NCBI GenBank assembly: GCA_947643165.1
Contig: CANRVB010000004.1
Location: 1 to 64,000 of the forward strand
DNA: 64,000 nt
DNA from: an uncultured Porphyromonadaceae bacterium
Lineage (GTDB): Bacteria > Bacteroidota > Bacteroidia > Bacteroidales > Muribaculaceae
Reading direction: 5' to 3'
The translations under genes were made by a program, and so were the position numbers. The notes under the pieces are model-generated. The model searched no databases and had not been told where the DNA came from. It saw only the letters and a list, made by a program, of their open reading frames with translations. Shown in pieces: positions 43,944 through 51,847 of this stretch (positions within the stretch are counted from its first letter, which is position 1; each line of letters starts with the position of its first letter).

Positions 43944-45323
43944 ATGAAAATAAGCGATTTCTTAAAAGTAGGTATAGTTACGGCCGGCATAATGATGCCT
44001 GGCCAGAGCCTGTTGGCTCAGAAACAAGTAGATAAGAGTGTTGAAGAGCGAATGGAATGGTTCTCCAAGGCCAAACTCGGTATTTTCATCCACTGGGGTA
44101 TATATTCCAAGGGTGAGACATCGGAGAGTTGGGCATTCCATAACGGTCGCATCTCTCTGCCCGACTACATGAAGCAGGCGGAGAGCTTTACTGCATCCAA
44201 TTACGATCCGAAAGAGTGGGCTAAGCTTATAAAGGATAGTGGAGCCAAATATACAGTCATAACTACCAAACATCATGATGGTTTTGCGCTTTGGGACACT
44301 AAGGCCGGCGATGTCAGTGCCGTCAAATCGAGTCCGGCAGGACGCGATCTTATAGCCCCATTTGCAGAGGCGGTGAAAGATGAAGGTCTGAAACTGGGCT
44401 TCTATTATTCTCTTATTGACTGGCCACGCGAGGACTATCCGGAGACTTATCGCGATAAGCCCCCGAAGTACGATTTGAAGAAGCAGCCCGAACGTTGGCA
44501 GCACTTCCTTGATTTCAACAATGCCCAACTGACAGAACTTAGCTCACAGTGGAATCCCGATCTCTATTGGTTTGACGGCGATTGGGAGCACTCCGCACAG
44601 GAGTGGAATGCTGAAGGCGTTGTGAAGTTGTTGAGAAGCTTCAATCCCAACGTAGTCATCAACTCGCGCATACAGGGCTATGGTGATTACGCTACGCCCG
44701 AACTTGGTGTTCCTGTCACTAAGCCGGAGTCTAAATGGTGGGAGACATGCATGACTGTCAACGACTCATGGGGTTATCGAATAGAAGATGACAACTATAA
44801 ATCGCCTATGACTGTATTGCGTATGTTGGTCGACTGCATCAGCATGGGTGGTAACCTGCTCCTTGACATAGGTCCACGTGCCGATGGTTCAATCCCTCAG
44901 GAAGAGATTGATATACTCAAAGTGCTCGGACAATGGACGTCAAAGCATCAGGAGGCTATATATGAGACTCAGGCTGGAATTCCCGCAGGGCATGTGCAAG
45001 GATACACATCTCTGGGACTTGATGGCAAGACCCTTTATGTATATCTGCCCTATCGTCCTAACGAGTCAATCGAGGTAAAAGGCCTGAAGAGCCGCATTAA
45101 GAAAGCCCGGGTGGTAGGAACTGACAAGGAGCTCACCTGGAAGCATTATAACGACATCTCATGGAGCGAGGTGCCGGGAGTTTACTACATTGATGTTCCT
45201 GAAGACGTAGTAGATCCATATATAACCGTTCTTGCACTTGAACTTGAGGAGCCGGTTAAACTGTATCGCGGAGCTGGACAGGTGATCGACTTCAATGACA
45301 CTGATCAGTCCTTGCAGAAATAA
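43944..45323 (+). CDS. Secreted alpha-L-fucosidase, GH29
   Basis: The enzyme removes alpha-linked fucose from glycans such as mucin or host glycoproteins. The 459-residue protein has a signal peptide (about residues 1-25, ending SLLAQ). The GH29 barrel begins ERMEWFSKAKLGIFIHWGIYSKGE, with VITTKHHDGFALWDT (His pair, about residues 105-118) and LYWFDGDWEHS, where Asp211 is the expected nucleophile. The C-terminal part is a beta domain. The general acid/base cannot be located reliably by eye in this family. It has its own promoter and terminator, so it is a single-gene unit rather than part of a PUL. Confidence 0.92.
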   Translation: MKISDFLKVGIVTAGIMMPGQSLLAQKQVDKSVEERMEWFSKAKLGIFIHWGIYSKGETSESWAFHNGRISLPDYMKQAESFTASNYDPKEWAKLIKDSGAKYTVITTKHHDGFALWDTKAGDVSAVKSSPAGRDLIAPFAEAVKDEGLKLGFYYSLIDWPREDYPETYRDKPPKYDLKKQPERWQHFLDFNNAQLTELSSQWNPDLYWFDGDWEHSAQEWNAEGVVKLLRSFNPNVVINSRIQGYGDYATPELGVPVTKPESKWWETCMTVNDSWGYRIEDDNYKSPMTVLRMLVDCISMGGNLLLDIGPRADGSIPQEEIDILKVLGQWTSKHQEAIYETQAGIPAGHVQGYTSLGLDGKTLYVYLPYRPNESIEVKGLKSRIKKARVVGTDKELTWKHYNDISWSEVPGVYYIDVPEDVVDPYITVLALELEEPVKLYRGAGQVIDFNDTDQSLQK

Positions 45324-45350
45324 TATAAGCTTGACATCAATAATCACTTT

Positions 45351-45382
45351 ATGCGGTCGATTCGGAAACGGATCGGCCGCAT
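45351..45382 (+). terminator. Terminator after the fucosidase
   Basis: An 11-base stem with one G-T pair (45351-45361 with 45372-45382) lies 28 bases after the stop codon. The downstream sequence CTGTTTATCTT is only moderately T-rich. Confidence 0.6.
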
Positions 45383-45430
45383 CTGTTTATCTTATAGCGC
45401 AATGGGCAGTGGGGCGTAATAGATTTGGGC

Positions 45431-45461
45431 AAAAAAATTATCCCTGCAGACACTGCGGGAT
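45431..45461 (-). terminator. Second minus-strand terminator downstream of the small RNA
   Basis: The stem ATCCC...GGGAT (45440-45449 with 45453-45461, one bulged base, 3-base loop) is followed on the minus strand by AATTTTTTT (45431-45439). It would stop any transcript that reads through the first terminator. Confidence 0.7.
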
Positions 45462-45493
45462 ATCATCATTGTCACTTACTGACAGGATAAAAC

Positions 45494-45658
45494 AAAAAAG
45501 GGAGAATCATCATCGCGACGCCTCTCCCTCTAAACCTTTATCTTAATCTAATACTATGAAAAACACACACACAAATGTATATCTTAGTCAGCAAAATAGC
45601 TGATTTTTCCTACTTTTTACCGACAATGTTTGTTGCATCAAGCAGCTGTTCATTGTCT
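45494..45658 (-). ncRNA. Candidate small RNA of about 165 nt, unknown function
   Basis: A near-consensus promoter (TTTG, 21 bases, TATCTTTG) at 45665-45697 on the minus strand should start a transcript near 45658. Three structural elements follow in order: a GACAATG/CATTGTC stem (45651-45657 with 45622-45628), a TCAGC/GCTGA hairpin (45588-45603), a GU-rich single-stranded part, and a GGGAGA/TCTCCC stem (45500-45505 with 45523-45528) followed by six T (45494-45499). No frame is long enough to encode a protein. It is convergent with the fucosidase gene. It does not look like 6S RNA, tmRNA, SRP RNA or RNase P: there is no 5'-3' end pairing or known core. Possible kinship with Bacteroides GibS cannot be judged. 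Confidence 0.75.
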
Positions 45659-45664
45659 ACACTG

Positions 45665-45697
45665 CAAAGATAGCATATTTTATACATATCTTCCAAA
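45665..45697 (-). promoter_or_regulatory. Promoter of the candidate small RNA
   Basis: On the minus strand, TTTG (45694-45697), a 21-base spacer and TATCTTTG (45665-45672) match the Bacteroidetes primary promoter exactly. Downstream is the predicted start near 45658. Confidence 0.8.
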
Positions 45698-45815
45698 TAT
45701 TTTTATTCTTTTTTTTGAAAAAATTTATCACTTCCACGACAATTATCGTTCTATGCTCAATAAGCGAACAATATTTAGGATTCTATCGTTTTCATGATAA
45801 AAATTATGATGTTAT

Positions 45816-46259
45816 ATGATAAGATCAAATAATATTTTAATGCGGTTGTTACTGCTTATTGTTGTCACTGTATCGGCCGCTGCATGCAACGATTCTCAAT
45901 GGGATGAGCTACCGGCTCCCATAGCTCAGTTTATCGACCGTTATTTCAATTCTACCGATATTGAGAGCTACACCGATTCGGGAAGCTCCCATATAGTTGT
46001 GATAAAAAACGGTAGTAGGTTGACATTTGATTCTGACTATGAATGGACAATGATCGATGGCCGTGGAGGAACATTGCCTCAGATTCTTATTAGTGATCAA
46101 CTTCCTGAAGCACTCTATGGATTCCTGGTAAATCTCGAAGCTACAGATGGAGTTTATAGTCTGAGCCGCACAGCTTATACTATAACTGTTCAACTTCAAG
46201 ATACAGATGTCGTTTATGATCGTCGTTCTGGTTCGATCACATATCCTTCTGCTCCCTAG
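45816..46259 (+). CDS. PepSY-like lipoprotein
   Basis: The 147-residue protein has a lipoprotein signal peptide with lipobox SAAAC (Cys24) and a fold like the PepSY-like/putative beta-lactamase-inhibitor-like family (PF11396): WDELPAPIAQFIDRYF, followed by alternating beta segments (HIVVIKNGSRLTFDSDYEW, YTITVQLQDTDVVYDR). Family members bind partners in the envelope but have no settled function. The ATG at 45816 gives the complete signal peptide; Met9 (45840) also works. The last 23 bases overlap the 3' end of the opposite-strand gene at 46237. Confidence 0.75.
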   Translation: MIRSNNILMRLLLLIVVTVSAAACNDSQWDELPAPIAQFIDRYFNSTDIESYTDSGSSHIVVIKNGSRLTFDSDYEWTMIDGRGGTLPQILISDQLPEALYGFLVNLEATDGVYSLSRTAYTITVQLQDTDVVYDRRSGSITYPSAP

Positions 46260-47292
46260 AACCAGTGGGCATAACTCTTCTGAACCGCAACTTTGTTTTG
46301 AGCTCTGGGAAGCATAGTGTCAGCAAAGCGTGGTCATCCGAAAGAGTGGCATACATTTCTCCCGCTACCTTATGCATATGTGCGTCATTCCACGTCAAAT
46401 CATAGTTACCGGTGAATATGGTAGGGCGTAGTGCGCCTTTTATCATTCCGGGCTGCCATAGATGGTCCGATACTTCCGCTCCGTCAAGATAGATGATCCG
46501 CACTATTCCCGATTCAGTATCTGTTACGGTAGCCAGATGATAAAAACCGCCTGGGCGGGCATAGTCGTTGTCGTTCTCACGGTCAAGATATTCCCATAGC
46601 CCATCGATGTCCGAACTTTTCAGACTTTCCCCCGATAATAGCATGTTCACATCAAGCGTCGACTGTAGCTGACGGCTACGGTCATACGTCCGTTCCACTA
46701 CAAATAGCCGCGATTCTGCCAACCCGTCTATACGCATGAAACAGTTCGATGATGCTTGCGGCATCGGGGCAGTGAATATCATAGCCTCATGTAGTTCACC
46801 GGAGCCTATTGAAACAGACACCGAGGCTTCATGAGATGTAGCTCCGGATGTTGCAGAGAGTAATAATGTGTTGTAGCCACCATTGAGATCCACGTCCTTT
46901 ATTAAGTCGGCTTCTGCTACATCTGTCATCCCTCCAGGCCAGCGGCGTGTAGCACAAATATGAAGTCGCCGGCCTCCGTTAATATCATCAATATAGTCGG
47001 TTATTCTTCTTATCTCCACTTCGCACACCGCCGAATCTCCGTTGCTCCAACCAAGACTCCATGATGTTGGTGAGTTCCCTTTCTGACGGGGATTGTCACC
47101 TGGTACACGACATCTGGCCTCTACCGCCAACTCTCCCAGATATATAGGTTCAATGGATGTGCGCACAAGTGTAGTGTCGGACAACTGCGTAGGTTTATAT
47201 ATGGCATAGTCCTTTTCCGATTCCTCATTGGGGTTGGCTAAAGCTATGCTTGTAGAAGCTAATATGGCTATTACTGTCGCCGCTGTTCGCAT
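46237..47292 (-). CDS. Secreted protein of unknown function
   Basis: I do not recognise a family. The 351-residue protein has a short signal peptide (MRTAATVIAILASTSIALA) and an otherwise soluble, beta-rich sequence (LLLSATSGATSHEASVSVSIGSGEL, FYHLATVTDTESGIVRIIYLDGAEVSDHLW). It overlaps the start of miaA by 22 bases and converges with the PepSY-like lipoprotein, overlapping it by 23 bases. The overlap with miaA suggests co-translation. Codon use looks like the rest of the window. A few conserved-looking motifs (PGGFYHLATV, GNYDLTWNDAHMHKVAGEMYATL) are not diagnostic. Confidence 0.7.
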   Translation of the reverse strand: MRTAATVIAILASTSIALANPNEESEKDYAIYKPTQLSDTTLVRTSIEPIYLGELAVEARCRVPGDNPRQKGNSPTSWSLGWSNGDSAVCEVEIRRITDYIDDINGGRRLHICATRRWPGGMTDVAEADLIKDVDLNGGYNTLLLSATSGATSHEASVSVSIGSGELHEAMIFTAPMPQASSNCFMRIDGLAESRLFVVERTYDRSRQLQSTLDVNMLLSGESLKSSDIDGLWEYLDRENDNDYARPGGFYHLATVTDTESGIVRIIYLDGAEVSDHLWQPGMIKGALRPTIFTGNYDLTWNDAHMHKVAGEMYATLSDDHALLTLCFPELKTKLRFRRVMPTGSREQKDM

Positions 47293-48182
47293 AATGATAG
47301 GATTCTATCGGTAAACTCATCTGATGGCATCTCGGCAGGAAGCCAGTCTATATGGAGGCCTCTCTTCTCCATACCCCTGAACCATGTCATCTGACGCTTG
47401 GCAAACTGATGTATAGCTATTTCCAGTTGAGACACAAGCTCATCATAAGTGATCTGACCCGTGATATACAGTGTCAGGAACTTATATTCCAGTCCGTAGC
47501 ATATAAGTCGGTCAGCACTGACTCCTAAATCCAATAGATTTCTCACTTCATCCACCATTCCTTGACTCAGACGGCTGTGCAGACGTTCGGTAATACGGCG
47601 TCTGCGCGTCTCGCGATCAGTCATCACCCCTATTATAAGCGGTTGGGGATTATTAAGTGTGGCAACATCCGATGGAGCCTCCTCCGGATGTTCCATATAG
47701 TAGCTCTGTATTTCTATGGCTCGTATAGCACGGGCCACAGTGTCAGTATCTGTTGTATTGTGCAGTTGCTTCATCCGCGAGAGTATGTCGCGTAGTTCTG
47801 TCAGAGTCTTCCCGCGTAGCGACTCTCGCAGTTCCGGGTTCTGGGGAACCGATGGCAGAACCGTTCCTTTGGCTAACGCCTCGACATACATACCTGAGCC
47901 ACCGCACACTATAGCTGTGCAACCACGGCTCTCAATGTCGTTAACGGCTCGGTGCGCATCATCCAGAAAGCGATATAGATTATATACTTCGCCGGGCTCG
48001 GCAATGTCTATCAGATGATAAGCCACATCTCCATACTCGCTTAAATCTTTGCCGGTGCCTATATCCATGCGCCGGTACACCTGTCGAGAGTCTGCCGATA
48101 CTATCTCTCCGCCTATACGTTTTGCCAGATCCACGGCCCGTTTGGTCTTGCCGGTAGCGGTCGGCCCGGTTATTATAATCAT
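47271..48182 (-). CDS. miaA: tRNA dimethylallyltransferase
   Basis: MiaA adds a dimethylallyl group to A37 of tRNAs reading UNN codons. The 303-residue protein has the P-loop GPTATGKT at residues 6-13, VSADSRQVYRRMDIGTGK, YHLIDIAEPGEVYNLYRFLDDA, VCGGSGMYVEALAKG, and the C-terminal RQMTWFRGMEKR. All family motifs are present and the length is normal. It sits at the end of the minus-strand run starting at the receiver/PPDK_N gene, 26 bases downstream of the membrane protein gene. Confidence 0.95.
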   Translation of the reverse strand: MIIITGPTATGKTKRAVDLAKRIGGEIVSADSRQVYRRMDIGTGKDLSEYGDVAYHLIDIAEPGEVYNLYRFLDDAHRAVNDIESRGCTAIVCGGSGMYVEALAKGTVLPSVPQNPELRESLRGKTLTELRDILSRMKQLHNTTDTDTVARAIRAIEIQSYYMEHPEEAPSDVATLNNPQPLIIGVMTDRETRRRRITERLHSRLSQGMVDEVRNLLDLGVSADRLICYGLEYKFLTLYITGQITYDELVSQLEIAIHQFAKRQMTWFRGMEKRGLHIDWLPAEMPSDEFTDRILSLCEQRRQ

Positions 48183-48208
48183 GCTATAGTCGCTTTTATT
48201 ACGATTGC

Positions 48209-49543
48209 TTAATAGTCTTTACCCTGAATACTTCTGCGCCACCATCTGCGCAGACCAAAAAGAGGCTTGTCAGCATTGTCGTTCGCAACCAGCAACCACC
48301 GGCGATCCGAATAATCTATATCATATTTCTTCAGATCCTCAAGCCTGAATGTCGGCTTATAGTTGCGTACCGAATAAAGTCGCTCCCCATTACGGTCATA
48401 ACTCTTCCATGCCATCACCATGGTGTATATTCTGTAGAGTTCGGCCGAGAATGCCGGCGCGAGCTGACGATCATCTATCAGTCTGCTCAGCATCAGCATC
48501 GACAGCCAGGTCCCGGTAGGGTATGCATCCTCAAGGCGTGTGTGGTCGGCATCATCTATCATCACCATGTAGTGCATCGTATTCGATGCTCCGCCGCATG
48601 TCTCAGTAGTATACATGAACTTGACATCTGCGTTCTTTAACACAGGCATCATCCTTTCCAGATACTCTTTGGCCACATGAACGCCCACTTCTCGCTGACG
48701 ACCTATCTTTAGTGTGGCAGGAGTATCTCCTTTTGATTGTGCCGGATCATATAGCACATCATTGGCTGGATCGGCAAAGCGTACAAATATATAGTTTGAC
48801 CACACAAGTATAAATCGGAGCTCTGTATAGTCGCCGGTACGTATTTCCGATCCCTGCAGATCCTGCTCATAGTAATTCCATATACTGAAATAACGTATGG
48901 CCATATAGATTATCGACATGACCACAACCACCGTAGGCAGGATAAAAAAGAAGTATAGATCAGCACTGTTGATATTGACATCAATATAGTGCCAACCATA
49001 ATATGTCCATGTGATTCCCCACATTAGCCCGGATATCACCGAGAGAAACTTCACCTGATAAGTACCTTCCTGACAGAACAAAACGCCAAGAAAACCTTTC
49101 TCTACGGGAGTCCCGTGGCGCAGGCGGCAGTCAACGCAAAACGGATATTTGACACCGCGCAGACGTTGCCACATACACATGACAAATGTAATCGGTGCGA
49201 TGATAACTATTGGTATGAAAGGAAGTTCGGGTATCGTTTCCGCATCCTTGGGCACCGGAGTAAGCAGCAGCACAACCAGTATGGCTACAGTACTCCATAT
49301 CAAGCTACGGCTTGTCAGGAAAGGTATCAGATAACATTGCGGGAATTCCGAGCTACGGTTGCGGCGCACCATCATGTAAAACAGCATTTCGAGCACCACA
49401 GCCACGATCGGAACAATAATAGGTCGCACTATGAGAGGCGACAGCACGATGGCCAGTAAGGCCATCGTGCTGCCCACCCATGTGAGCCATAGTGAGAATA
49501 TTCCTTGCCTGTTGTCAAGTTGCTGTTTTGACCATTCTGTCAT
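48209..49543 (-). CDS. Polytopic membrane protein with a CxxC motif, unknown function
   Basis: I do not recognise the family. The 444-residue product has a short charged N-terminus, several hydrophobic segments (about residues 15-55, 78-95, 107-125, 165-185 and 196-218) and a soluble C-terminal half (about 225-444). Between helices lies YPFCVDCRLRHG (Cys136, Cys139), a possible metal or thiol site, and Cys157 and Cys20-rich neighbours add thiols. The C-terminal domain contains TLKIGRQREVGVHVAKEYLERMMPVL and TWLSMLMLSRLIDDRQLAPAFS. It lies 35 bases downstream of the DPP-IV gene on the same strand and 26 bases upstream of miaA. Confidence 0.65.
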   Translation of the reverse strand: MTEWSKQQLDNRQGIFSLWLTWVGSTMALLAIVLSPLIVRPIIVPIVAVVLEMLFYMMVRRNRSSEFPQCYLIPFLTSRSLIWSTVAILVVLLLTPVPKDAETIPELPFIPIVIIAPITFVMCMWQRLRGVKYPFCVDCRLRHGTPVEKGFLGVLFCQEGTYQVKFLSVISGLMWGITWTYYGWHYIDVNINSADLYFFFILPTVVVVMSIIYMAIRYFSIWNYYEQDLQGSEIRTGDYTELRFILVWSNYIFVRFADPANDVLYDPAQSKGDTPATLKIGRQREVGVHVAKEYLERMMPVLKNADVKFMYTTETCGGASNTMHYMVMIDDADHTRLEDAYPTGTWLSMLMLSRLIDDRQLAPAFSAELYRIYTMVMAWKSYDRNGERLYSVRNYKPTFRLEDLKKYDIDYSDRRWLLVANDNADKPLFGLRRWWRRSIQGKDY

Positions 49544-49578
49544 TTCACAACCGGCTTTGTTACGTTATACTTTCTCAT

Positions 49579-51786
49579 TCACCGCATGTTCTTCTCGAAG
49601 TAGTCGAGCATTCGGGCGTACACCACGGTCTGATCCTGACATCCATTGATGAAGTGGTTCATGTTGGGGAATATCAGCAGATCACACCAGCCGCCTGCCA
49701 TCTGGAGATTCGACACATACTGCACGGTATTAAGGAAATGCACATTATCATCGGCTGTACCCGTCATTACCAGTAGCGGGCACTTCACGTCTGCAGTTCT
49801 GTTTACCGGAGCCGATGCCACATAGCCATCGGGATTCTGCTGAGGGGTCAGCATATATCTCTCTGCATATACAGTGTCATAATAGCGCCAGTCCGTCACA
49901 GGAGCTACTGCTACTGCAGCGGCATACGGTGCATTGGGCTGCGACGATGCCATCAGCGTCTCATAGCCGCCGAAGCTCCAGCCATGTATTCCTATACGCT
50001 TGGCGTCAACATAGGGCAGTGTAGCCGCATAACGCGCTGCATTTACCTGGTCTATCGACTCATAGTGCCCCAGATTCTTATATACACATGTCATGAACTC
50101 GCGGCCTCGGCCTCCTGTTCCACGTCCGTCAACACACATTATTATGAAGCCACGTTGTGTGTAGTAGTTGGCCCAGTTTATGCCCCAGCTGTTGAGCACC
50201 TGTTGTGAACCTGGTCCCGAATACTGGAACATGATCACCGGATACTTCTTCGACGCATTGAAATCCTTTGGCTTAAGCATCCAGCCATTCAGCTTATAGC
50301 CTTCGCTCTCACATGTGAAAAACTCCTTCACCGGCTCATTGGCCCAACGCTTGCCATACTCGGCATTGTCTTCAAGTGTCTTGATCACCTTGTCATTGGC
50401 CGATGCGTTCAGCGTATATGTCGGGGGAGTGGTCACCGAGCTGTAGCTCATCGTATAATAAGCCATATCAGGGCTGAATGTTGCCGACGATGTACCCTCT
50501 GCCGGGCTTATGTCGGTCACACGCCCGTTACGGTCTATCTTGCTTACCGTACGGTTCATCGGCCCGTGCGCGGTCGACTGGTAGTAATGCACACCGCGCT
50601 TCTGGTCATAGCCATAGTAGTTGGTCACGTCAAAATCGCCGCTGGTTATCTGCTTCACGAGCGATCCCGAGTACGAATACTGATATATGTGGTCATAGCC
50701 CGAACGCGACGACGTGATCATGAACCCATCCGGATAATAGTGTATATCCTCATAGGTCGCGGTGCTGAGCCATGCCGGAGCCTCTTCCACCAGAAGCGAC
50801 TTGACCACCGTCGACTTCGGATTGGCCGAATATATCTCCATTCGCGTCTGTTCACGGTTCAGAGTCACCACTATCAGCCTGTCTGGCGAGAACGCATATG
50901 TTATTCTCGGTATGTACTCCGTGCGGGTGTCAGGCATTTTTATCTCCTTCACCTTGCGTGTCTCAACGTCATAGCTGTGAACCGTCACTATCGAATTCTT
51001 CTGGCCGGCCACTGGATACTTGTAGGTGAACTCTCCCGGATACAGTGCATACTGCGGCATTGCGTCACATGCACCCTCATACATCGGGAAACTATATAGT
51101 GGCACCTCGCTCTCATCATAGCGCAGGAAGCATAGATTCTGGTTGTCAGGTGCCCATGTCATCGACGATGCCGTGCTGAACTCCTCCTCGTATGTCCAGT
51201 CTGGCACACCGTTTATCACCTTATTATATGCTCCGTCGGTTGTGACAGCCACCTCAGTCCAGTAGTCTATCTTGCGGAGATATATGTTATTGTCGGCCAC
51301 AAAAGCTATCATTCGGCCATTGGGCGAGAACAAGGCCGCACGCTGGCGCGGATGATCCGTCGACAGGGGCTTGAGTATCCGGCTCCTTATCTCATATACA
51401 TAGTATTCCGCGTCAAACGACCGGCGGTATATCGACCGGCGGTTTCTATATACAAGTATCTTGCTTCCGTCAGGACTCAGCACATATCCCTCTATCGACT
51501 CAAGCGTAGTCTCTCGGGTGTGCGTCAGATCCATAAGGGTCTCAAGCTCCTTGCCGGTTTTCGTCTCATGTTTTACTATTCGTTTTCCGTCAGCCGACAG
51601 CTGAAGATATGTATTGCCATCTTGAGTATAGTTCAGCGCTCTCGGAGCCGATGGATAGCGTTCGCTGCCGCCGGTATACCGTTCTATGCCCTTGAAATCG
51701 GCGATATTGTTCACTGTGGTTGCATATGTTGCGGTAGCAGCCGAAGCCATTACGGCAAGTGATGCAATTTTCGAGATCTTGTTCAT
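49579..51786 (-). CDS. Dipeptidyl peptidase IV (S9B)
   Basis: The enzyme removes Xaa-Pro or Xaa-Ala dipeptides from peptide N-termini, probably in the periplasm. The start at 51786 gives MNKISKIASLAVMASAATATYA, a proper signal peptide; the longer frame to 51996 overlaps another gene. An N-terminal beta-propeller domain (about residues 40-480) includes DPP-type segments such as SPNGRMIAFVADNNIYLRKI and DWTYEEEF. The C-terminal alpha/beta hydrolase holds the nucleophile in GWSFGGYE (Ser604), the Asp in TGTADDNVHF (679/680) and the His in NMNHFI (711). The 735-residue length is as expected. Confidence 0.92.
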   Translation of the reverse strand: MNKISKIASLAVMASAATATYATTVNNIADFKGIERYTGGSERYPSAPRALNYTQDGNTYLQLSADGKRIVKHETKTGKELETLMDLTHTRETTLESIEGYVLSPDGSKILVYRNRRSIYRRSFDAEYYVYEIRSRILKPLSTDHPRQRAALFSPNGRMIAFVADNNIYLRKIDYWTEVAVTTDGAYNKVINGVPDWTYEEEFSTASSMTWAPDNQNLCFLRYDESEVPLYSFPMYEGACDAMPQYALYPGEFTYKYPVAGQKNSIVTVHSYDVETRKVKEIKMPDTRTEYIPRITYAFSPDRLIVVTLNREQTRMEIYSANPKSTVVKSLLVEEAPAWLSTATYEDIHYYPDGFMITSSRSGYDHIYQYSYSGSLVKQITSGDFDVTNYYGYDQKRGVHYYQSTAHGPMNRTVSKIDRNGRVTDISPAEGTSSATFSPDMAYYTMSYSSVTTPPTYTLNASANDKVIKTLEDNAEYGKRWANEPVKEFFTCESEGYKLNGWMLKPKDFNASKKYPVIMFQYSGPGSQQVLNSWGINWANYYTQRGFIIMCVDGRGTGGRGREFMTCVYKNLGHYESIDQVNAARYAATLPYVDAKRIGIHGWSFGGYETLMASSQPNAPYAAAVAVAPVTDWRYYDTVYAERYMLTPQQNPDGYVASAPVNRTADVKCPLLVMTGTADDNVHFLNTVQYVSNLQMAGGWCDLLIFPNMNHFINGCQDQTVVYARMLDYFEKNMR

Positions 51787-51847
51787 CCGGTTATTATATA
51801 GTTGATAGTGATATTGTTTTCTATTCCGTTTATTGTCTGCGTTGTGT

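Larger units (their letters stand above)
45324..45815. other. Intergenic region holding a small-RNA locus on the minus strand
   Basis: This 492-base region contains the fucosidase terminator (45351-45382), a minus-strand terminator-like hairpin (45431-45461), a minus-strand small RNA (45494-45658) with its promoter, and an AT-rich stretch (about 45675-45815) just before the lipoprotein gene. No other coding sequence is visible; a 15-codon plus-strand frame starting at 45556 (MKNTHTNVYLSQQNS) is the antisense of the RNA and is not credible. Confidence 0.75.

Noticed and set aside
45420-45427. A plus-strand TAGATTTG that matches the -7 element between the fucosidase terminator and the small RNA
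   Set aside because: No -33 box at a proper distance and no gene or RNA downstream on the plus strand before the two minus-strand terminators.
45556-45603. A 15-codon plus-strand frame (MKNTHTNVYLSQQNS) that could be read as a leader peptide
   Set aside because: It lies antisense within the promoter-to-terminator unit on the minus strand; no plus-strand promoter, downstream gene or attenuator links to it.
45494-45658. Assignment of the small RNA as 6S RNA
   Set aside because: 6S needs a long closed rod with paired 5' and 3' ends around a central bulge; here the ends do not pair.
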